A DNA stretch of 8,731 nucleotides from JAPSGM01 sp036258735 (lineage in GTDB: Bacteria; Chloroflexota; Limnocylindria; QHBO01): positions 1 to 8,731 of the forward strand of contig DATADC010000048.1 in the NCBI GenBank assembly GCA_036258735.1, in the 5' to 3' direction. The notes under the pieces were generated by a model, which did no database searches, had not been told where the DNA came from, and saw only the letters and a program-made list of their open reading frames with translations. Both the position numbers and the translations under genes were made by a program. Positions 6,056 to 8,731 of the stretch are shown here, in pieces; positions within the stretch are counted from its first letter, which is position 1, and each line of letters starts with the position of its first letter.

Positions 6056-7044
6056 TCGCTGGCCTCCTCTTCCTTGCGGCGGGCGTACAGGGCGCGACGG
6101 CGCGCGCGCTCGGGAGCGCTGTCATCGGCGCCCTCGGCCGCGATACGGCGGATGAGCTTGCGCGTCACCCGACCGGCCCGTTCCAGCTGCGCCAGCTCGC
6201 GCTCGCTGGCCGACACCGGGCGCAGCGGCGCCAGCAGCCGGCGGCGGCGCAGGTCGAACCGGTAGCCGGAGGGCAGCGAGTGCAGCACCACGCCGCTGAT
6301 CATCATCGGGCGGTGGCGCTTGACCTCGTAGGCGTCGGTCTGGATGCGCGCCGGGTCCAGAAGCAGGACCGATCCCTTGCCGATGACCTCCAGCACTCCC
6401 GACGGGCTGACCAGCGCCGCGGTGTCCTCGTCGATGCCCATGCCCAGCAGCGCGGGCGACTGGGCGATCAGCGCCAGCAGCCGACCCAGCCGGTTCCGCT
6501 GCTCGAAGTGCTGGTCGATGATGACCCCGGGCAGCAGGCCGAGCCCCGCGCTCATCTGCGTCATGCGCTGCTTCGGCGTCGCCCCGCCGGTGCCGAACGC
6601 GACCATGTGCGTGCTGATGGCCGAGGCGCCCGCGCTGGTCCCGGCCACGATGGCACCGCGCTTGTGGCGCTCGACGATCGTCCGGCCCAGGGTGGTGCCG
6701 CCCACCACGCTCGACAGGCGCAGCTGGTTGCCGCCGGTCATGAAGATGCCCGTGGCGTCGGCCACCGCCGAGCACAGCTCCGCGTCGTTGGCGTCCTCGC
6801 GCGTCAGCGGGCGCAGGCCGCGCACGTCCGTGACGCCCATCTGGTGGAAGAGCGACTTGTAGAGATCGGTCGCCTCGTCGCCGAGCGACGAGGCGGTGGA
6901 CACCACGGCGATGACCGCGTCGCTTCCGCCGGCGAGCGCCACGAAGCGCGACAGGATCTGTCGCTGGCGCAGCTTGTCCTCGGCGCCACCGATGATCAGC
7001 AGGTGCCCGGCGCGTGGTCCTCCCGGGCGGGCGGAGGCGGCCAT
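6052..7044 (-). CDS. cphB: Cyanophycinase (S51-family serine peptidase)
   Basis: CphB cleaves cyanophycin from the end of the chain into beta-Asp-Arg dipeptides in the cytoplasm. In the 330-residue protein the nucleophile is S137 in AGTSAGAS (134-141), within the pattern of peptidase family S51. H179 (in DQHFEQR) and E206 (in GIDEDTA) lie 42 and 69 residues after it, the same spacing as Ser132, His174 and Glu201 known from Synechocystis CphB. GGAEDK (19-24) and MTGGNQ (102-107) are further conserved motifs. The family is usually about 270 residues; here the last 50 or so form a highly charged Arg/Glu-rich extension of unknown role. I chose ATG 7044 because a TATGCT box ends 7 bases upstream. 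In-frame TTG 7062 and ATG 7056 lie upstream of or within that box and would add only non-conserved residues. It is first in an operon with cphA, the usual cphB-cphA order, and is divergent from the J-domain gene across 64 bases. Confidence 0.95.
   Translation of the reverse strand: MAASARPGGPRAGHLLIIGGAEDKLRQRQILSRFVALAGGSDAVIAVVSTASSLGDEATDLYKSLFHQMGVTDVRGLRPLTREDANDAELCSAVADATGIFMTGGNQLRLSSVVGGTTLGRTIVERHKRGAIVAGTSAGASAISTHMVAFGTGGATPKQRMTQMSAGLGLLPGVIIDQHFEQRNRLGRLLALIAQSPALLGMGIDEDTAALVSPSGVLEVIGKGSVLLLDPARIQTDAYEVKRHRPMMISGVVLHSLPSGYRFDLRRRRLLAPLRPVSASERELAQLERAGRVTRKLIRRIAAEGADDSAPERARRRALYARRKEEEASE
6063..6068 (-). promoter_or_regulatory. Strong Shine-Dalgarno site (AGGAGG) of cphA inside the end of cphB
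   Basis: AGGAGG lies 7 bases before the cphA GTG start, in the last codons of cphB. It decides the cphA start and supports the 4-base overlap as a coupled reinitiation site. It is the only clear Shine-Dalgarno sequence before a gene in the window, in contrast to the genes that follow their own promoter directly. Confidence 0.8.
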
Positions 7045-7051
7045 GCCGGTG

Positions 7052-7057
7052 AGCATA
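7052..7057 (-). promoter_or_regulatory. Putative -10 box (TATGCT) of the cphB-cphA operon
   Basis: On the minus strand the sequence reads GAGTATGCTCACCGGC and then ATG 7044, with TATGCT ending 7 bases before the ATG. The same GTATNCT core precedes the M20, Mur-type and J-domain genes. No -35 is recognisable about 17 bases upstream. A leaderless transcript is inferred. Confidence 0.55.
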
Positions 7058-7085
7058 CTCAATGCGGAAGATGAGGCGGCACGTG

Positions 7086-7093
7086 CGGGCCCG
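7086..7093. repeat. Palindrome CGGGCCCG between the divergent cphB and J-domain promoters
   Basis: A perfect 8-base palindrome lies in the 64-base gap, just before the plus-strand -10 box and about 29 bases upstream of the cphB -10 box. It could be a regulator site controlling both genes, but GC-rich palindromes of this size arise easily by chance. Confidence 0.2.
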
Positions 7094-7096
7094 TCG

Positions 7097-7102
7097 TATC
7101 CT
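7097..7102 (+). promoter_or_regulatory. Putative -10 box (TATCCT) of the J-domain gene
   Basis: GTATCCTCATCGG precedes ATG 7109 directly, with TATCCT ending 6 bases before it. This stretch closely resembles the cphB promoter on the other strand (GTATGCTCACCGGC, then ATG). No Shine-Dalgarno sequence is present. A leaderless transcript is inferred. Confidence 0.5.
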
Positions 7103-7108
7103 CATCGG

Positions 7109-8323
7109 ATGGCCAGCCAGCGCGCGCCCGAAACCGGTCCGGCGCCCGGACGCACCGAGGAGCGTGACTTCTACGAGGTGCTCGGCGCCGAGCCGTCGGC
7201 CACGTCTGACGAGCTGCGCGCTGCGTTCCGCGAGGCCGTGCTCGTGCACCACCCCGACCGGCCTGCGGCCGGCGACCTTGCCACGCGCCGGACCTCGATT
7301 CTCAACCGCGCCTGGTCGGCCCTGCGTGACCCGCTGCGCCGGCTGCATTACGACCGTGCGCTGGAGCGTGGCGGCGCCGAGACGCTGAACTGGCCGCTGG
7401 ATGCCGACGAGCGGGGTCGCCCGCCGCAGCGCAGGGTGGTCCGCCGGCACCGGCCGCTCCAGCCAGCCGAGCCGAGCCGCTGGCACCAGCCCGAATGGCG
7501 CAGCGTCGCCGGCTTCCGTGTCCCGGCTGCCGTCTTCCTGGCCGGACCGGCCAGCCAGAATGCCTGGATCGTGGAGAACCACATCGCCGGGCAGGACTGG
7601 CGTGACCACTCCGAGCGCTACTGGCTGCGGTACGCCGCGCAGCACTACCGCGAGCGGGGGCGGATGGACGATTGGCTCGGCACGCTCGAGCGGCTGGTGA
7701 CCCTGGACGCCGGGTTTGAGACGCTGGTCCGCGCCGACCTGCGCCATGCCTACCTGGCCACCGGCTCGCTGCTGCGCGGGATCGGCTTCCTGCGGGAGGT
7801 GGCCGCGCGCTACCCGCCCGGCACCGACCAGCGCCGCTGGGTCGAGCGCGAGCTTCGGGCCCTGCTGGCAGAGTTTCGCGAGCAGCGCGTACGTCGCGGC
7901 ACGCCGCATCAGCGCGCCGAGGCCGCGGAGCTGCTCCTCAACTTCATGGAGGCGCTCGATTTGGAGCCCGGCTTCCCCGACGTGCGAGCCGCCATCGCCG
8001 CGCACCGCCGGGCGGGCAACCCGGCACGGGCCACCGAGCTCGTGGAGCGGGTGGCCTTGGCGCCGGTCAGCGAGCCGGCGCGCTGGTTCAGCCTGGTTCA
8101 GCTCATGACCGAGGCGGGCCAGCTGGATCGCGCCTCGGACCTGCTGGCCGCGATCGCGCGCGGCGACCACCCGGAGGCTCTCGATCGCCGCCGAATCGGC
8201 GGTGATCCTGTGCGCCGAGTGAGCGCCGCCCGACGGCGACTGGCGCGTGCCCGGGATCGCGCTGCCCAGGAGGAACGCCGGCAACGACCCCAGCCAGCCG
8301 TTGTTGCGGCAGGCGTGCGCTAG
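7109..8323 (+). CDS. J-domain (DnaJ-like) protein with helical C-terminal region; 3' end possibly frameshifted
   Basis: The N-terminus carries a J domain (residues about 18-85): DFYEVLGAEPSAT (20-32), the diagnostic HPD tripeptide at 48-50 that stimulates Hsp70 ATPase, and a closing LRRLHYDRAL (76-85). The zinc-finger and substrate-binding domains of true DnaJ are absent, so it is a specialised J-protein rather than the housekeeping DnaJ. Residues about 155-360 look alpha-helical and resemble TPR-like repeats (for example RMDDWLGTLERLVTL and NPARATELVERV); the client is unknown. I chose ATG 7109 because TATCCT ends 6 bases before it and the J domain starts soon after. As read, the protein has 404 residues, but after residue 356 (about 8177) G/C preference at third codon positions falls and the translation becomes Arg-rich. 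A +1 shift there gives LSIAAESAVILCAE and a TGA at 8220-8222, about 370 residues in all. The gene is divergent from cphB. Confidence 0.8.
   Translation: MASQRAPETGPAPGRTEERDFYEVLGAEPSATSDELRAAFREAVLVHHPDRPAAGDLATRRTSILNRAWSALRDPLRRLHYDRALERGGAETLNWPLDADERGRPPQRRVVRRHRPLQPAEPSRWHQPEWRSVAGFRVPAAVFLAGPASQNAWIVENHIAGQDWRDHSERYWLRYAAQHYRERGRMDDWLGTLERLVTLDAGFETLVRADLRHAYLATGSLLRGIGFLREVAARYPPGTDQRRWVERELRALLAEFREQRVRRGTPHQRAEAAELLLNFMEALDLEPGFPDVRAAIAAHRRAGNPARATELVERVALAPVSEPARWFSLVQLMTEAGQLDRASDLLAAIARGDHPEALDRRRIGGDPVRRVSAARRRLARARDRAAQEERRQRPQPAVVAAGVR
8177..8222 (+). other. Probable frameshift at the end of the J-domain gene, with alternative stop
   Basis: From 8177 the annotated frame uses many A/T third positions. 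The frame one base further on has G or C in 13 of 14 third positions up to TGA 8220-8222. Removing one G from the GG at 8176-8177 would join the two smoothly (HPE followed by LSIAAESAV). The same frame stays GC3-rich after the TGA and is open into the next gene. This could be an assembly error, a recent mutation, or an altered C-terminus. Confidence 0.45.
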
Positions 8324-8326
8324 GCT
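8321..8326 (+). promoter_or_regulatory. Putative -10 box (TAGGCT) of the membrane-protein gene
   Basis: TAGGCT fits the TANNNT pattern and ends 7 bases before ATG 8334, the same spacing as at cphB and the Mur-type gene. Its first three bases are the TAG stop of the J-domain frame as annotated. It matches the core less well than the other promoters, and no Shine-Dalgarno sequence is present. Confidence 0.35.
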
Positions 8327-8333
8327 GCGCCCC

Positions 8334-8731
8334 ATGTGCCCTGCCGGGCTTGCGATGACCGCACGCGGCATCCTGGCCGGAACCCTGGCCGGCCTCGCGG
8401 CGGCCGGGGCGTCGTTCCTGATTGCCGAGCTGACCGGCGAACCGGCCCCCATCCTCTCGTTGCTGGCCGTCGCCGCCGTTGGCCTGACCGCCGGCGCCGC
8501 GGCAGCGCTGTGGACCTACGGTGTGGCGGGGCTCTTCCTGATCTGGCAGGCAGCCTCGATGTCGGGCGAGCCCACCAGCGGCGCCGAGGCGTATCGGCTC
8601 GTGGCGTTCGTGGTGGGGGCCCCGGTGATCGTCGTCCTGGCGATGCGGCTCGAGCGCGAGCGGCGATCCACCCGCCAGGCCCACGAGCTCAGCGCGGCCG
8701 CGGAGGAGCAGGCGCGCCGGCAGCGTGGCGA
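8334..8731 (+). CDS. Membrane protein N-terminus, possibly a sensor histidine kinase (truncated by window)
   Basis: The first 132 residues are visible, and the frame is open to the right edge. Hydrophobic stretches at about 11-32, 40-56, 57-75 and 87-104 suggest three or four membrane helices with very short loops. They are followed by a charged, probably coiled-coil segment from 105 rich in Arg, Glu and Ala (ERERRSTRQAHELSAAAEEQ). A compact membrane block leading into a coiled coil is typical of DUF4118/MASE-like sensor modules ahead of a histidine kinase or diguanylate cyclase, but no catalytic domain is in the window, so the function is inferred only from layout. ATG 8334 is supported by TAGGCT 7 bases upstream. 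The same frame is open back to TGA 8220, with a possible GTG at 8247, so a longer N-terminus cannot be excluded. Confidence 0.65.
   Translation, partial: MCPAGLAMTARGILAGTLAGLAAAGASFLIAELTGEPAPILSLLAVAAVGLTAGAAAALWTYGVAGLFLIWQAASMSGEPTSGAEAYRLVAFVVGAPVIVVLAMRLERERRSTRQAHELSAAAEEQARRQRG

Noticed and set aside
4598..6265. Plus-strand open frame of 555 codons opposite cphA
   Set aside because: It is rich in His, Asp, Val and Arg without motifs, and is antisense to the conserved CphA domains.
7045..7062. TTG 7062 or ATG 7056 as the cphB start
   Set aside because: Both lie upstream of or within the TATGCT box. ATG 7044 has the same spacing to its box as the neighbouring genes.
6896..7108. Upstream extension of the J-domain frame to 6896
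   Set aside because: It would overlap the cphB coding region head to head and add a motif-free stretch. The promoter box and J domain both support ATG 7109.
6122..8452. Long minus-strand open frame (776 codons) spanning cphB, the J-domain gene and beyond
   Set aside because: It runs in a different frame through cphB and antisense to the J domain, and shows no recognisable domain. It is explained as a GC-rich shadow.
1..8731. tRNA, rRNA, CRISPR array, insertion sequence or prophage signals
   Set aside because: No tRNA-like cloverleaf, regularly spaced repeats, transposase or integrase motif, or composition break was seen by eye. Intergenic gaps are short.

Overview
The window comes from a high-GC bacterium with strong G/C preference at third codon positions. 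Nothing in it fixes the taxon. The gene set and the promoter style (a -10 box directly in front of the start codon) would fit an uncultivated Chloroflexota- or Actinomycetota-like lineage, but that is a guess.

The centre is a cyanophycin locus. Cyanophycin is a nitrogen-storage polymer with an aspartate backbone and arginine side chains. On the minus strand cphB (cyanophycinase, 7044 to 6052) and cphA (cyanophycin synthetase, 6055 to 3233) form a two-gene operon with a 4-base overlap. Facing cphA, and ending 6 bases from it, is a plus-strand gene (1595-3226). It encodes a shortened CphA-like protein that keeps the N-terminal motif and the Mur-ligase half but has no ATP-grasp domain. Divergent from it is an M20 metallopeptidase (1571 to 414), a candidate for a late step such as cleaving the dipeptide that cyanophycinase releases. 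Synthesis, breakdown, a CphA paralogue and a peptidase therefore sit together.

The flanks are a partial hot-dog acyl-CoA thioesterase (1-226, minus), a J-domain protein with a helical C-terminal region (from 7109, plus) whose reading frame looks shifted near its end, and the start of a membrane protein that may be a sensor kinase (from 8334, plus).

The clearest regulatory pattern is that every gene with its own promoter has a TANNNT box 6-9 bases upstream of its start codon and no Shine-Dalgarno sequence, as expected for leaderless mRNAs. The only internal operon gene, cphA, has a strong AGGAGG. Four of these promoters share the core GTATNCT. The M20 and Mur-ligase genes appear to be driven in both directions from one palindromic AGTATACT. 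No tRNA, rRNA, CRISPR array or insertion sequence was seen.
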